From Rhodobacteraceae bacterium WFHF2C18 (lineage in GTDB: Bacteria; Pseudomonadota; Alphaproteobacteria; Rhodobacterales; Rhodobacteraceae): a stretch of DNA of 64,000 nt. Location of the stretch: the NCBI GenBank assembly GCA_002166865.1, contig NHTQ01000006.1:62001-126000 (forward strand). Direction: 5' to 3'. Position numbers and translations under genes: made by a program. Below, piece after piece: positions 27,646-37,765 of the stretch; position 1 is the first letter of the stretch; each line of letters begins with the position of its first letter. Below the pieces are notes generated by a model. The model made no database searches. It saw only the letters and a list, made by a program, of their open reading frames with translations, and had not been told where the DNA came from.

Positions 27646-28779
27646 CTACGGCCCTGCCGCGGCGACCGCGCGGCGAAACAGGACCAGCGATATCGTCAGA
27701 AAACCGGCACCCAGTGCGCTCACCAGCACGATCTCGGGCCAGACGATGCCGACGCCGGCACCGCGGTAGAGCACCGCTTCGGAAAAGCTCAGATAATGCC
27801 GCGAGGGCAGGAACCAGGTGATGTATTGCAACCATTGCGGCTGGCTTTCCACCGGGCTCATCCCGCCAGACAGGATCATCATCGGCAGGATCGTGATGAT
27901 CATCAGCAGCGCGAACTGCGCCATCGACCGCGCCGCCGTACCCAGAAGCACCCCGATCGCCGCGGCCGCGAAAAGATACAGGAAGGTACCCGACAGGAAC
28001 AGTGGCACGGACCCAGCGATCGGAACGTCCAGCAGCCCTTGCACCACGATGAAAAGTGACGCCGTGAAGGCCGCAAAGACGATGGCCGCATTGGCCAGCA
28101 CCTTCGACAGAGCGATCTCGAAAGGCGTCACGGGCATCACCAGCAAATGGTCGATCGTGCCATGCTCGCGCTCGCGGATCAGCGCCGCGCCGGTCAGGAT
28201 GATGGTCAACGTGGTCAGCCAGTTCAGCAAGGCCGAGATCGACTCGAACCACGTGCTGTTGCCATTGGGGTTGAAGGCCCGGCGCAGTACAAGCGAGATT
28301 TGCGGCGTCGCGGTCGCCTCGACCCCGTCCGCTGCGAAACGCCGCGCCTCGCGCGTGAGGATCGAGCGAATGTAATTCGCCCCAACAGTCGCCTGCGTCA
28401 CGTCGGTGGCATCGACATTCACCTGAATCGTCACGGTCCGCCCCGCGCGCAGATCGGCGGCCATGCCGCGCGGCAGCACCACAACGAAAGTGAAAGTATC
28501 GGCATCCATCACCGCATCGACGCGACCGCTCGAAATCAGCTCCGGCTGCTGGAACCACGGGCCGTAAAGCGCCTGGCGCATTGCCCGCGACAAGGGGGAC
28601 CGGTCGTTGTCCACGAAGGCCACCGCGGCATTGTTCACGCTTGCGCCCGCCGATTGCGCCTGAAAGTAGATGCCCGGTCCGAAGGCATAGGCCACCAGCG
28701 CCAGAAGCAGCCAGTCGCGCAGCACGCTCAGCAATTCCTTGCGCCCCAGCCACGTGATGTTTCCCAGAACCCGCCGCAT
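27646..28779 (-). CDS. yhhJ: ABC-2 permease, YhhJ-like
   Basis: A 377-residue membrane protein with one N-terminal helix, a large periplasmic loop (about residues 45-180) and a C-terminal group of five helices. The loop has FVDNDRSPLSRAMRQALYG and the C-terminal part has IREREHGTIDHLLVMPVTPF, both typical of the YhhJ/YbhS exporter family. It starts three bases after the RbbA-like gene. It is the third gene of an yhiI-rbbA-yhhJ-type operon and should pair with the RbbA-like ATPase/permease. Confidence 0.9.
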   Translation of the reverse strand: MRRVLGNITWLGRKELLSVLRDWLLLALVAYAFGPGIYFQAQSAGASVNNAAVAFVDNDRSPLSRAMRQALYGPWFQQPELISSGRVDAVMDADTFTFVVVLPRGMAADLRAGRTVTIQVNVDATDVTQATVGANYIRSILTREARRFAADGVEATATPQISLVLRRAFNPNGNSTWFESISALLNWLTTLTIILTGAALIREREHGTIDHLLVMPVTPFEIALSKVLANAAIVFAAFTASLFIVVQGLLDVPIAGSVPLFLSGTFLYLFAAAAIGVLLGTAARSMAQFALLMIITILPMMILSGGMSPVESQPQWLQYITWFLPSRHYLSFSEAVLYRGAGVGIVWPEIVLVSALGAGFLTISLVLFRRAVAAAGP

Positions 28780-28782
28780 CGC

Positions 28783-31542
28783 TTAGCGCGCCTGCTTGCG
28801 CAGCAAAAGCAGCGCCGGCAGCAGAAAGCCCGGAACGAACAGCGCAATCCACAGGATTTCGCGGCCAAGCTCGGCCACCCCGAGCCCCTTGGTGAAGGCG
28901 CCCACGCTCATGTACATGTAGTAATGCGTGGGCCAGGAGACCCCGATGAGCCGTGCCCCCCCTTCGAGCGAGGCCACCGGCTGCATCATGCCCGAGAAGA
29001 TTACCGTCGGCATCATCGAGATCACCATCGTGGCGAAAACCGCCGCGACCTGCGTGCGCGTGAACACCGACACCAGAAGCCCATAGGCGGTCGAGGCCAT
29101 CACATAAACCAGCGCACCCAGTGCGAGAACCAAAAACCCGCCCTTGAACGGCACCCCGAACAGCCACACCGCCATCGCCGTCATGATCGCGAAATTGATC
29201 ATCCCGATGGCCACATAGGGAAGCTGTTTACCCAGAAGAAATTCGACCCGGCGGGTGGGCGTGACATGGAAATTGGTGATCGTGCCGATCTCGCGTTCGC
29301 GCGCCACGCTGATGGCCATCAGGATCGACGGGAACATCATCAGCAATATCGCCGGCACCGACGGAGCGATCGCCATGATGCTGTCCACCGTCGGGTTATA
29401 GGCGAAGCGCGTCGCGACGTTGAAGGCGCCACGCTGCCCGCTGTTTTCCCCGGCGCCGGCATCACGCACCCGCGCGGCAAGGTAACTGGCATGCGCCCCC
29501 TCAACATAACCCTCAATCGTGGCCGCGCGCTGTGTGTTGGCCCCGTCGATCCAGGCCGAAATCTCCGCCTCGCGCCCGTTGCGCAACGCCTTGCCATAGC
29601 CATCTGGGATACCCAGGATAAGCGTCGTCTCGCCCGCCCGTAACAACTTGACCAGCGCCGCGCGGCTTTCCACGCTGGCCACCCGTTCGAAATAGCGCGA
29701 ACCCTCGAAGGTCTGAAGATAGGCACGGGCTTCGGGGCTCCGGTCCTGATCGAACGCGGCAAATTCCATGTCCTCCACATCCATGGAGATCCCGTAAGCG
29801 AAGAGAAACATCAACAGGATGCTGCCGCCGAAGGCAAAGGTCATGCGGATCGGATCGCGCAGAACCTCGAAGGTCTCGCGCCGCGTATAGGCCAGCAGCC
29901 GCCGCAGGAAGGCCCCGCCACGTCGCCGCCGCTGGGCGTTATCCTGCGATGATAGGGACTTTCCCGGGTCCGCCTCTTCCTCTTCGTCGGCGACGTCGTC
30001 GTCGTTTGCACGAATATGGGCGATGAAAGCCGCTTCAAGATCGCCATCGCCGCGATCCTCGGCAATCTCGCCGGGCGCGCCCACCGTCAGAACCTGCCCC
30101 TTGTGCATCAGCGAGATACGGTCGCAAAGCTCGGCCTCGTTCATGAAATGGGTCGAGACGAAAATCGTCACCCCGTCCTCACGCGACAGATCCGACAGAA
30201 TTTGCCAGAACGCATCGCGCCCGGCCGGGTCCACGCCGGATGTCGGCTCGTCAAGGATCAGGAGCTCGGGGCGGTGGATGATGGCGGCGGCCAGAGACAG
30301 CCTCTGGCGCAGCCCGAGCGGCAGCGCGCCAGCCGCGTCATCGGCATGGCCGGTCAGGCCGAAGCGGTCCAGCAACTCCTGGATCCGGCCCTCGATCTCG
30401 TCCGGCGCCAGCCGGAACAGCCGCGCGTGCAAACGAAGGTTCTGCCGGAGGCTGAGCTGACCATAAAGCGAGAAGGATTGCGACATGTAGCCCACGCGCT
30501 TTCGCGTCTCGGTATCGCCGGCATCCACCTTGTGCCCGAATAGCTCGACCTCGCCTTCCGACACGGGCAGCAACCCTGTGAGCATCTTCATGGTCGTGGT
30601 CTTCCCTGACCCGTTCGAACCGATGAAGCCGAATATCTCGCCGCGCGCGATCCTGAAACTGACCCGGTCGACCGCAGTGAAATCCCCGAAGCGCCGAGTC
30701 AGCTCGCGTGCCTCGATCGCCGTTGCGCGCCCATTCTGATCAAGCGGCGGGATCTCCAGATCGACGGGTGCGCTGCGCGCCTGCTCGGGCAGGAGCGCAG
30801 TGAAGGCATCGTCCAGCGTCTCGGTACCCGTTTCCTCGCGCAGGGCCTCTGCGCTGCCGCTCGACAGGATGCGCCCGCCATACATCGCGTAGAGCAGGTC
30901 GAATTCCTCGGCTTCATCCATATAGGCGGTTGAGACCAGCACCGCCATGCCGGGCCTTGTTTCGCGAATATCCCCGATCAGGTCCCAGAACTGGCGCCGC
31001 GACAGCGGATCGACCCCAGTGGTCGGCTCGTCGAGGATCAGAAGATCGGGGTCATGGATCAGCGCGCAGCAAAGGCCCAGTTTCTGTTTCATGCCGCCCG
31101 ACAGCTTGCCGACGGGACGGTCGGGGAAAGGGTCCAGCCGCGTGGCGCGCAAGAGCCGGTCGATCCGTTCGTCGCGTTCTTTGGCCTTTTGCCCAAAGAG
31201 CCGCCCGAAGAATTCCAGGTTCTCACGCACGCTGAGCGCCATGTAAAGATTCTGGCCCAGGCCCTGAGGCATGTAGGCGATGCGCGGGAACACCGCGTTG
31301 CGGTGGCGCGCCTTGCGCATCGGCCCGCCCAGAACCTCGATCTGGCCGTCCTGCATCTTGCGCGCACCCGCTACCAGCCCCATCAGGGTGGATTTGCCGA
31401 CGCCATCGGGCCCGAACAGCCCGGCTATCGTGCCCCTCGGCAATTCAAGCGCGACCTCGTCCAGCGCCGTGGTGTCGCCGTAGCGATGGCTCAGCGAACG
31501 CACGGCAACGGCAAGGCTTTCGCTCTCATTCGCCACCGTCAT
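28783..31542 (-). CDS. rbbA: RbbA-like fused ABC ATPase/ATPase/permease
   Basis: A 919-residue protein close to the length of E. coli RbbA. The first nucleotide-binding domain has Walker A GPDGVGKST, signature LSGGMKQK and Walker B LLILDEPTTGVD. The second has GSNGSGKTT, LILDEPTSGVD and an altered signature LPLGLRQR. A C-terminal ABC-2 permease (from about residue 560) carries VAREREIGTITNFHVTPTRR. In E. coli the protein is described as ribosome-associated, but the domain plan and the neighbouring genes argue for an efflux pump. It overlaps the HlyD gene by 17 bases. Confidence 0.93.
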   Translation of the reverse strand: MTVANESESLAVAVRSLSHRYGDTTALDEVALELPRGTIAGLFGPDGVGKSTLMGLVAGARKMQDGQIEVLGGPMRKARHRNAVFPRIAYMPQGLGQNLYMALSVRENLEFFGRLFGQKAKERDERIDRLLRATRLDPFPDRPVGKLSGGMKQKLGLCCALIHDPDLLILDEPTTGVDPLSRRQFWDLIGDIRETRPGMAVLVSTAYMDEAEEFDLLYAMYGGRILSSGSAEALREETGTETLDDAFTALLPEQARSAPVDLEIPPLDQNGRATAIEARELTRRFGDFTAVDRVSFRIARGEIFGFIGSNGSGKTTTMKMLTGLLPVSEGEVELFGHKVDAGDTETRKRVGYMSQSFSLYGQLSLRQNLRLHARLFRLAPDEIEGRIQELLDRFGLTGHADDAAGALPLGLRQRLSLAAAIIHRPELLILDEPTSGVDPAGRDAFWQILSDLSREDGVTIFVSTHFMNEAELCDRISLMHKGQVLTVGAPGEIAEDRGDGDLEAAFIAHIRANDDDVADEEEEADPGKSLSSQDNAQRRRRGGAFLRRLLAYTRRETFEVLRDPIRMTFAFGGSILLMFLFAYGISMDVEDMEFAAFDQDRSPEARAYLQTFEGSRYFERVASVESRAALVKLLRAGETTLILGIPDGYGKALRNGREAEISAWIDGANTQRAATIEGYVEGAHASYLAARVRDAGAGENSGQRGAFNVATRFAYNPTVDSIMAIAPSVPAILLMMFPSILMAISVAREREIGTITNFHVTPTRRVEFLLGKQLPYVAIGMINFAIMTAMAVWLFGVPFKGGFLVLALGALVYVMASTAYGLLVSVFTRTQVAAVFATMVISMMPTVIFSGMMQPVASLEGGARLIGVSWPTHYYMYMSVGAFTKGLGVAELGREILWIALFVPGFLLPALLLLRKQAR

Positions 31543-32548
31543 CGCCTCGCTGAACCGGCGGTGTATCGCTCAGCGTCAGATCCTCGGGCCACGGTACGTC
31601 CTCGGACCCCGCCAGACGGACATGCCCGATGCCGCGCATCCCGGTCTTTACGTATTCGATATTGCGCTCCACCAGGTCCTGCGGCACACGCAGGCGCACG
31701 CGGAACATCAAATCGGCGCGCACGTCCGGGGTTTCCACGTGTTCGGGCGTGAACTGCGCCTCGGGCGACACGAAACTGACATTGGCCGGAATCACGAGGT
31801 CGATCCCGTCCAGTGAAATCCGCGCCTCCGCCCCGATGGCGACGCGGGCAGCCTGGTCGGTGGGCAGGAAGACTTCCATGTAGACACGCGACAGATCGAC
31901 GAGGGTCGCGATACGGCCGCCGCTTGCGATCACTTCGCCGGGCTCGGCCAGCCGGTACAGCACCCGGCCCCTGACCGGAGCCAGTATGCGCGCATCCTCG
32001 ATTCGGGTCGCGATTTCGCTGACCCGCGCGCGGGCGGCATCGGCCTGCCTCTCCGCGGCGGTCAGGCTGGCACGGGCGGCGGCAAGGCCCGCGCGGGCGG
32101 CATCGCGCGCCGACCTGCGCCGGTCGACCTCCTCCTGGGTGCCGAAACCGCGATCCTGAAGGTTGGTAGCCCGCTCCAGCTCCTTTTGCGCGAATTCAAG
32201 ATCGGCCTCTCGTTGTTCGATGACCGCGCGCGCTTGCTCGGCCTGGCTTTCCGCGCTGGCGACATCCGCCTCGGCACGGGCCTTCTGCGCCTCGAGCGTG
32301 TCGGTCTTGATCCGTGCCAGAACGTCGTCCACCTGCACGAGGTCGCCTTCTTGCACGAAAACCTTCGCCACCCGCCCCGTGATCTCCGAGGCGACATCGA
32401 CCAGGTCGGCCTCGACGCGGCCGTTTCCCTGCGCAAAAGTCGGTGGACCGTGATCCTGATTGATCTGCCACCAAAAATATCCTGCAACTGCCACGGTTGC
32501 GAGCAGACCAGCGCTGAGACCGGCAAGTAGTTTTTGTTGTTTGGACAT
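31526..32548 (-). CDS. HlyD-family adaptor of the RbbA-like exporter (YhiI-like)
   Basis: A 340-residue membrane-fusion protein. An N-terminal anchor (LLAGLSAGLLATVAVAGYFW) is followed by a lipoyl half (VAKVFVQEGDLVQVDDVLAR), a coiled-coil hairpin rich in Ala, Glu and Arg (about residues 85-180) and the second half (ILAPVRGRVLYRLAEPGEVI). It leads the exporter operon and overlaps the RbbA-like gene. With it and the YhhJ-like permease it should form a tripartite pump with a TolC channel encoded elsewhere. The substrate is unknown. Confidence 0.92.
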   Translation of the reverse strand: MSKQQKLLAGLSAGLLATVAVAGYFWWQINQDHGPPTFAQGNGRVEADLVDVASEITGRVAKVFVQEGDLVQVDDVLARIKTDTLEAQKARAEADVASAESQAEQARAVIEQREADLEFAQKELERATNLQDRGFGTQEEVDRRRSARDAARAGLAAARASLTAAERQADAARARVSEIATRIEDARILAPVRGRVLYRLAEPGEVIASGGRIATLVDLSRVYMEVFLPTDQAARVAIGAEARISLDGIDLVIPANVSFVSPEAQFTPEHVETPDVRADLMFRVRLRVPQDLVERNIEYVKTGMRGIGHVRLAGSEDVPWPEDLTLSDTPPVQRGDDGGE

Positions 32549-32689
32549 TCCTGCGCTCCGGAACCTCGTTACTTTCTAACATAGTGCTCGCACGAAAAAT
32601 TTGATCTGTATTAATCGGATACGCTTGATGCTGCGTCGCCGCAAGGACGCGCGGATGGAACTGCATCTGAACCCGGACCACTGCGTTGG

Positions 32690-32990
32690 GGCAGGTCACG
32701 ATGGGATCGCCACTGTACCGCACAGGGCTGGAAACGCGGGCCCATGGCCGTCGGGACAGACGCCACCGCATCGATCATGGCGAGGTGCTTTTTCCCGCTG
32801 ACCTGTCGCGATTTCGCGATCTGCGCGTTGTCGCCTCGCTCCGGCCAAGCCACGCGCGCGTGGGGGAGGGGCCTGCCCGGGACGTGGACCGATGCTGCCC
32901 CAGCACCGGATCCCGCTCTACTGTGCCCGGCGCGACAGCGGTGCCAGGGTGGCGTTCTCCACCGACGGACCGATTATCCCGGTGACGTGA
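32690..32990 (+). pseudogene. Amidohydrolase (YtcJ-like) C-terminal fragment
   Basis: On the plus strand one frame reads RRHRIDHGEVLFPADLSRF, then LRVVASLRPSHA, the conserved RIEH-x-L-x-P-x-D-x2-RF and AS-QPSH motifs of YtcJ-type metal-dependent hydrolases. A second frame, shifted, gives ARVAFSTDGPIIPVT before a TGA at 32988-32990, matching the GARLAFGSDFPV motif that follows in intact members. The N-terminal two thirds are missing and at least one frameshift lies between the two pieces. It is a dead fragment between the exporter operon and the amidase gene. Confidence 0.65.
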
Positions 32991-33056
32991 TGACGAAAGT
33001 CGAGGCAGCGGCGGACCTGACCGGCATGGCGGGGCCAGTTCCGCAGAAGTGCCCGG

Positions 33057-33073
33057 CCAAACCGCCGGTTTGG
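33057..33073 (-). terminator. Possible hairpin after the amidase gene
   Basis: A perfect 7-bp stem (CCAAACC and GGTTTGG) with a three-base loop lies 12 bases beyond the amidase stop. There is no T-run, so it may end transcription only with help, or merely protect the 3' end of the operon message. Confidence 0.35.
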
Positions 33074-33084
33074 TGCGACACGCG

Positions 33085-34548
33085 TCAACCGGCCGGTGCC
33101 TCCAGGTCCGCACTCCACGGCTGGGGGGAGGCGAGCCGGGGCCAGGGGCGCGCGCGCTCCAGATCGCCCGCAAGGGCCATGAGCGCAAGATCATCGCCGA
33201 CCCGCGCGGCGAACTGAATGCCCAGCGGCAGCCCCGTGCCCGTCTGAAACAGCGGTACGGACATCGCGGGCTGCCCAGTAAGATTGAAGATCTCGGTGAA
33301 GGGCGCGAAGGCCGTGCTGCGCGCCTGCCACGCCTCAAGATCGCGTGCCGCCAGGTGGGACAGCAGACCGGTCTGCAGCGGCGGCTCTGCCAGCACCGGC
33401 GTCATGAGGACATCAACGTCCTGCATGGCCCGCGCCATTCGGCGGCGGATGTCCCAGGCGGCCTGGCGCATCCGCACCCGATGGCTTCCATCCGCCCGCG
33501 CCGCGCGCTCCGATGCCCATCGGATGACCGGACCGACCTCGTCACCGGCCGGGGCGCGGCCGAGTTCGGCACGGCGCTCATCGAGGGCGAAGGCGATCTC
33601 TTCGGTCCAAAACGCGGCTGCGGGCGCGTAGGGATCACAGCCCGCCGGCCAAGACCAATCCGTCACCTGGTGCCCCATTCCGGCCAGCAGCATCCCGGCC
33701 TCATGCAGGGCCGCGGTGATTTCCGCCGTGGCGGACCGGCCGCACGGCGCCAAAGGACAAAGGCCAATGCGCAAGGCCCGCGGCGGGGTGCGCGCCGCGT
33801 CCAGAAAACGTCCCGCGGGCGCGGCGAACGCTGTCGGTGCGCCCGGTTCGGAGCCGGCGATACGGTCCAGCAGCGCGGCGGAGTCCCGGACACTTCGGGT
33901 CACGACATGATCGCAGTTCAGTCCGCCCACCAAAGGCCCAATGGGCGCCCCGGTGGCGACTAGGCCACTGGTGGGCTTGAAGCCGAAAACCCCGCAACAT
34001 GCAGCCGGCACACGGATCGAACCACCGGAGTCCGAGGCATGCGCCATCGGCACCAGCCCCGCGGCCACTGCCGCCGCCGCCCCGCCGCTGGAGCCGCCTG
34101 GCGTGCGCGCGGGATCCCACGGGTTGAGAGTCGGGCCGTAGAGCTCAGGTTCGCAAACGAAATCCGTGGCGAATTCCGGCGTGTTCGTCCGGCCCGCAAC
34201 CACCAGCCCCGCCGCACGCCAGCGTGTAGCGAGGACGCTATCCGTGGCTGCCGGGGCGGCGTCCGAGAAATACCGCGAGGCAAAGGTCATGGGCCAGCCG
34301 GCGACCGCAACGTTGACGTCCTTGGCAAGAAAGGGAACACCGCCAAACGCCGTGCTGCCCGGGGCCGCCGCGGCATCCTTTCGGGCAAGCTCGTCCCTGC
34401 GGATGACCACGGCGTTGACCGTCTCATCCCGGGTCTCGAAGGCCGAAAGCGCGCATTCCATCAACTCGGCGGCGCTCACGTCTCCCGCGCGCACCAGCCC
34501 GGCCAGGTCCAGCGCGTCATGCGCTGCATATTCTTCGAAGGACAGCAT
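33085..34548 (-). CDS. Amidase-signature family hydrolase
   Basis: A 487-residue amidase. The Ser-cis-Ser-Lys triad is visible: Lys in [10 protein letters not shown], the middle Ser in [12 protein letters not shown] and the [14 protein letters not shown] glycine-serine loop. The length is typical of GatA-like or acylamide amidases. It has GAGGAG upstream and starts 16 bases after the permease gene, so it is the last gene of the quaternary-amine transport operon. This position suggests it hydrolyses an amide brought in by the transporter, which is inference. Confidence 0.92.
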   Translation of the reverse strand: MLSFEEYAAHDALDLAGLVRAGDVSAAELMECALSAFETRDETVNAVVIRRDELARKDAAAAPGSTAFGGVPFLAKDVNVAVAGWPMTFASRYFSDAAPAATDSVLATRWRAAGLVVAGRTNTPEFATDFVCEPELYGPTLNPWDPARTPGGSSGGAAAAVAAGLVPMAHASDSGGSIRVPAACCGVFGFKPTSGLVATGAPIGPLVGGLNCDHVVTRSVRDSAALLDRIAGSEPGAPTAFAAPAGRFLDAARTPPRALRIGLCPLAPCGRSATAEITAALHEAGMLLAGMGHQVTDWSWPAGCDPYAPAAAFWTEEIAFALDERRAELGRAPAGDEVGPVIRWASERAARADGSHRVRMRQAAWDIRRRMARAMQDVDVLMTPVLAEPPLQTGLLSHLAARDLEAWQARSTAFAPFTEIFNLTGQPAMSVPLFQTGTGLPLGIQFAARVGDDLALMALAGDLERARPWPRLASPQPWSADLEAPAG

Positions 34549-34564
34549 TTCTCTCCTCGGGATG

Positions 34565-36625
34565 TCAGGGGGTGGTCGTCTGCGTGGCGCCGCTCAGCGC
34601 CTGGGTCATGCGATCGGCCAGCATCGCGATGATCGCCATGCCGATCCCGGCCACCATGCCGACGCCGAAATCGCCATCGCCCAACCCGATATAAACCTGC
34701 TGGCCCAGCCCGTTGGTGCCGACAAGGGCGGCGATCACCAGCATCGCGATGGCATACATGATGGTCTGATTCAGCCCCAGCAGGATAACCGGCGCCGCGA
34801 GCGGGATCTTGACCCGCCAGAGGAGTTGCCAGCGCGTGCATCCGCTGCACAGCGCGGCCTCGATCGCCTCGCCCGGGACGTTGCGCAGACCGTGCTCGGT
34901 ATAGCGGATCGAGGGAACGATCGCATAGGCCATGATCGCCAGAAGCGCCGTGAATTCGCCGATCTTGAAAATCATCACGAAGGGGATCAGCAGCACGAAG
35001 AGCGGCATGGTCTGGAGCGTGTCGTTCACCGGCCGCACGGCGGACGACAGGGCATCAGATTCCGACGCCAGGATCCCGATCAGCCCGCCCAGCAGGAAAC
35101 ACAGCAAAACCGCCAGTCCGCTGAGGTAGAGCGACAGCATCGCCTCGGCCCACACGCCGCAGACCAGAAGGAAACCGAGCCCGGCCAGGACCCCGGCCGC
35201 CAGCCGCCAGCCGCCCAAGTGATGGGCCGCCAGCACCGCCGCCGCGATCAGTGCGGGCCACGGCAGACCTGTCAGCCCGTAAAACAGGAGCATGGCACAA
35301 AAGGCGATCACCACCGCGGCGGGCCACCCAAGCCGCCAGCCGCCCAGCACGGTCAGCGCCACCGATACGGCCGCATATCCGGCCTTCATGGTGTCGGTGA
35401 AGGCAAAGCCCCAGGAAAACGGGCTGATCGTCTGCACGAGCCCCAGCTTGACCGGCAGCATGACATAGAAGAAGGCCACTTTCTTGATGGCCTCGATCTG
35501 CTGCGAGAACTCGACCACCAGGTAGTCCACACCGGCATTGAGCGTTTCGGCCGGGAAGACGACCCAGCCCTGGGGATAGTCGGCCAGAGCCGGAAAGGCT
35601 TGAGAGAGCCCCGCCAGGACCACTACAAGACCCGCGGCAAGGCCCAGGACACGGCCGCGCGGGCCGGTCGACGCGGACTGCGTGGCGTCGCGGCTGGCCA
35701 GCGCACCGGTGATGCGGTCCATCACCATCGCCATGAGCGCGATCACCAGCCCGGCGATGAGGCTTTGCCCGAACTCCGCCTTGCGGATGGAGGATAGCAC
35801 CTCCCACCCGATGTCGGCGGTCCCGCCGATGATCGAGGCGATGATGACCATGGAAAAGGCCGCCATCGTTGTCTGGTTCACGCCCAGCAACAGCTGCCGG
35901 CGCGCTGTCGGCACCCGCACGCGCCAGAACAGTTGCCGCGGCGTGGCCCCCGACATGGTGCCGGCTTCGATCACCTCTGCCCCAACGCTGCCCAGCCCGA
36001 GCGCCGTGTTCCGCACCATCGGCGGTACCGCGTAGAGCAGGCTGGCGATCAGGCCGACGACGGGGCCGAAGCCGAACAGAAGCAGGATGGGCAGCAGGTA
36101 GGCGAAGGCCGGAATGGTCTGGAGCAGGTCCATGGCTGGCCGGATCACGCGGTCGGCCCGCGCCGACAGGAAGGCCCATGCGCCAAGGCCGAACCCGACG
36201 ATAACCGAGACCGGGACCGACAGGGCCACAAGCGATAGCGAGTTCATGGACTCGCGCCAGTACCCGATCACTGCCATGTAAAGGACCGCAAGGCACGCGA
36301 AAACAGCCAGCCGCAGCCCGGACAGCACGTAGGCGGCCAGCGTGATGAGCAGCAGCATCACGCTCCACGGCACCACCAGGATCAGCCAGCGCACCCCGGC
36401 CATGATCCATTCGAGAAAGGCAGAGGCCGCACGGAAACCGGGGCCGAACCAAGCGATGAACCAATCCATCCCCACGTTCAGCCATCGCGTCGCCGGCAGC
36501 ACCCAGTCGGACGGATAGGAAAAGGCCCAGGGCACGCTGCCACGCAAGGCCAGCAGGCCGAGCATGCCGGCAAGAACAACCGCCCAGGCCAGTGCACCGG
36601 TCGGGATCGCGCCACGTCGGATCAT
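34565..36625 (-). CDS. Quaternary-amine ABC permease, duplicated ProW-like
   Basis: A 686-residue membrane protein made of two ProW-type permease units in tandem. Each ends in the conserved cytoplasmic loop: one contains VPPMVRNTALGLGSVGAEVI and the other VPSIRYTEHGLRNVPGEAIE. Most ProW proteins carry one unit and work as a dimer, whereas this one supplies both halves. The ATG overlaps the ATPase stop (ATGA). Substrates of the family are glycine betaine, choline, carnitine or proline betaine. Confidence 0.92.
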   Translation of the reverse strand: MIRRGAIPTGALAWAVVLAGMLGLLALRGSVPWAFSYPSDWVLPATRWLNVGMDWFIAWFGPGFRAASAFLEWIMAGVRWLILVVPWSVMLLLITLAAYVLSGLRLAVFACLAVLYMAVIGYWRESMNSLSLVALSVPVSVIVGFGLGAWAFLSARADRVIRPAMDLLQTIPAFAYLLPILLLFGFGPVVGLIASLLYAVPPMVRNTALGLGSVGAEVIEAGTMSGATPRQLFWRVRVPTARRQLLLGVNQTTMAAFSMVIIASIIGGTADIGWEVLSSIRKAEFGQSLIAGLVIALMAMVMDRITGALASRDATQSASTGPRGRVLGLAAGLVVVLAGLSQAFPALADYPQGWVVFPAETLNAGVDYLVVEFSQQIEAIKKVAFFYVMLPVKLGLVQTISPFSWGFAFTDTMKAGYAAVSVALTVLGGWRLGWPAAVVIAFCAMLLFYGLTGLPWPALIAAAVLAAHHLGGWRLAAGVLAGLGFLLVCGVWAEAMLSLYLSGLAVLLCFLLGGLIGILASESDALSSAVRPVNDTLQTMPLFVLLIPFVMIFKIGEFTALLAIMAYAIVPSIRYTEHGLRNVPGEAIEAALCSGCTRWQLLWRVKIPLAAPVILLGLNQTIMYAIAMLVIAALVGTNGLGQQVYIGLGDGDFGVGMVAGIGMAIIAMLADRMTQALSGATQTTTP

Positions 36626-37731
36626 GAGGCGACGGCCTCCACCCCGGCCCCGGTCTCGCGGGCATGGCGCGACAAGCCGGCGATCACGCTTTCGGGCGTG
36701 AGAAGCTCCGCCGGCCCATCCTCCGGCTCGACGGCCAGGCCCTCGGGGTGGTCCGAAAGCATGGGCAGCAGGGTTTCCACCTTGGTTCCCGGCGAGACGC
36801 GCACCAGGCCCTCGACGTTGCCGCGGCCCTTCGCGATCACGTCCCCCGCGGTCAGAACGCGGGTTAGCGGCACGTCCTGCGTGAATTCCGCGACATAGTC
36901 ATCAGCGGGATCCACGATCAGGTCGATCGGCCGCCCGACCTGCACGATGCGCCCCCCGCGCATCAGCATGATCCTGTCGGCGATGCGCAGAGCCTCAAGG
37001 AAATCGTGGGTGATGAACACGATCGATTTTTTCAATTCCGTCTGGATGTGCAGGAACTCGTCCTGCATCTGCCGCCGGATCAGGGGGTCGAGCGCGGAGA
37101 ACGGTTCATCCAGCAGCCACAGGTCCGGCTCGGTCGCCAGCGACCGGGCAATACCGACGCGCTGCTGCTGACCGCCGGACAACTGGTTGGGATAGCTGTC
37201 TTCGCGGCCTTCCAGCCCGACCATCGCGATGACCTTCTCGACCCGCCGGCGGCTTTCCTTCGCGCTGAGGCCCTGAACGGTCAGGGGGAAGGCGATGTTG
37301 TCGATCACCGTCAGGTGCGGCAGCAGCCCGAAATGCTGGAACACCATACCCAGCTTGTGGCGCCGGATCTCGATCATTTCCCTGGGCGACTTGGCCAGCA
37401 GGTCGTCCCCGTCCATCAGGACCTGCCCGTGCGTCGCCTCGACGAGCCGCGAAAGGCACCGGACCACCGTGGACTTTCCCGAACCGGACAGCCCCATGAT
37501 GACGAAGATCTCGCCCTCGGCCACATCGAAACTCACGTCCACGGCCGCCGGGATCATGCCCTGGCCACGCAGCTTGTCCGCCACCGCGGCGGGATCCTCC
37601 TCGGCCGCGCCGCGGCTAAGGGTGTCACGTGCCTCCCCGCCATAGACCTTCCAGAGATGCCGGCAGGACAACTTCGCGTGTTGCCCTTGCATCGCTTTGT
37701 TCGCCGTGGCGTTTGGATCTCCGTGGGTCAT
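36622..37731 (-). CDS. Quaternary-amine ABC transporter ATPase, ProV-like
   Basis: A 369-residue ATPase. The start MTHGDPNATANKAMQGQHAK has GGGGAA upstream and is preferred over an earlier in-frame codon. Walker A is GLSGSGKST, the signature LSGGQQQRVGIARSLA and Walker B LLDEPFSALDPLIR. A C-terminal extension after residue 270 resembles the CBS-like regulatory region of ProV/OpuAA and may sense ionic strength. It lies between the binding-protein and permease genes. A hairpin separates it from the binding-protein gene. Confidence 0.94.
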   Translation of the reverse strand: MTHGDPNATANKAMQGQHAKLSCRHLWKVYGGEARDTLSRGAAEEDPAAVADKLRGQGMIPAAVDVSFDVAEGEIFVIMGLSGSGKSTVVRCLSRLVEATHGQVLMDGDDLLAKSPREMIEIRRHKLGMVFQHFGLLPHLTVIDNIAFPLTVQGLSAKESRRRVEKVIAMVGLEGREDSYPNQLSGGQQQRVGIARSLATEPDLWLLDEPFSALDPLIRRQMQDEFLHIQTELKKSIVFITHDFLEALRIADRIMLMRGGRIVQVGRPIDLIVDPADDYVAEFTQDVPLTRVLTAGDVIAKGRGNVEGLVRVSPGTKVETLLPMLSDHPEGLAVEPEDGPAELLTPESVIAGLSRHARETGAGVEAVAS

Positions 37732-37765
37732 GGTCTTCCCCGTTCCGACCTTTTTTTGAAATGAT

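Noticed and set aside
27602..29167. A 521-codon minus-strand frame overlapping the YhhJ-like and RbbA-like genes
   Set aside because: It runs in the wrong frame across two overlapping real genes and has no hydrophobic pattern or domain.
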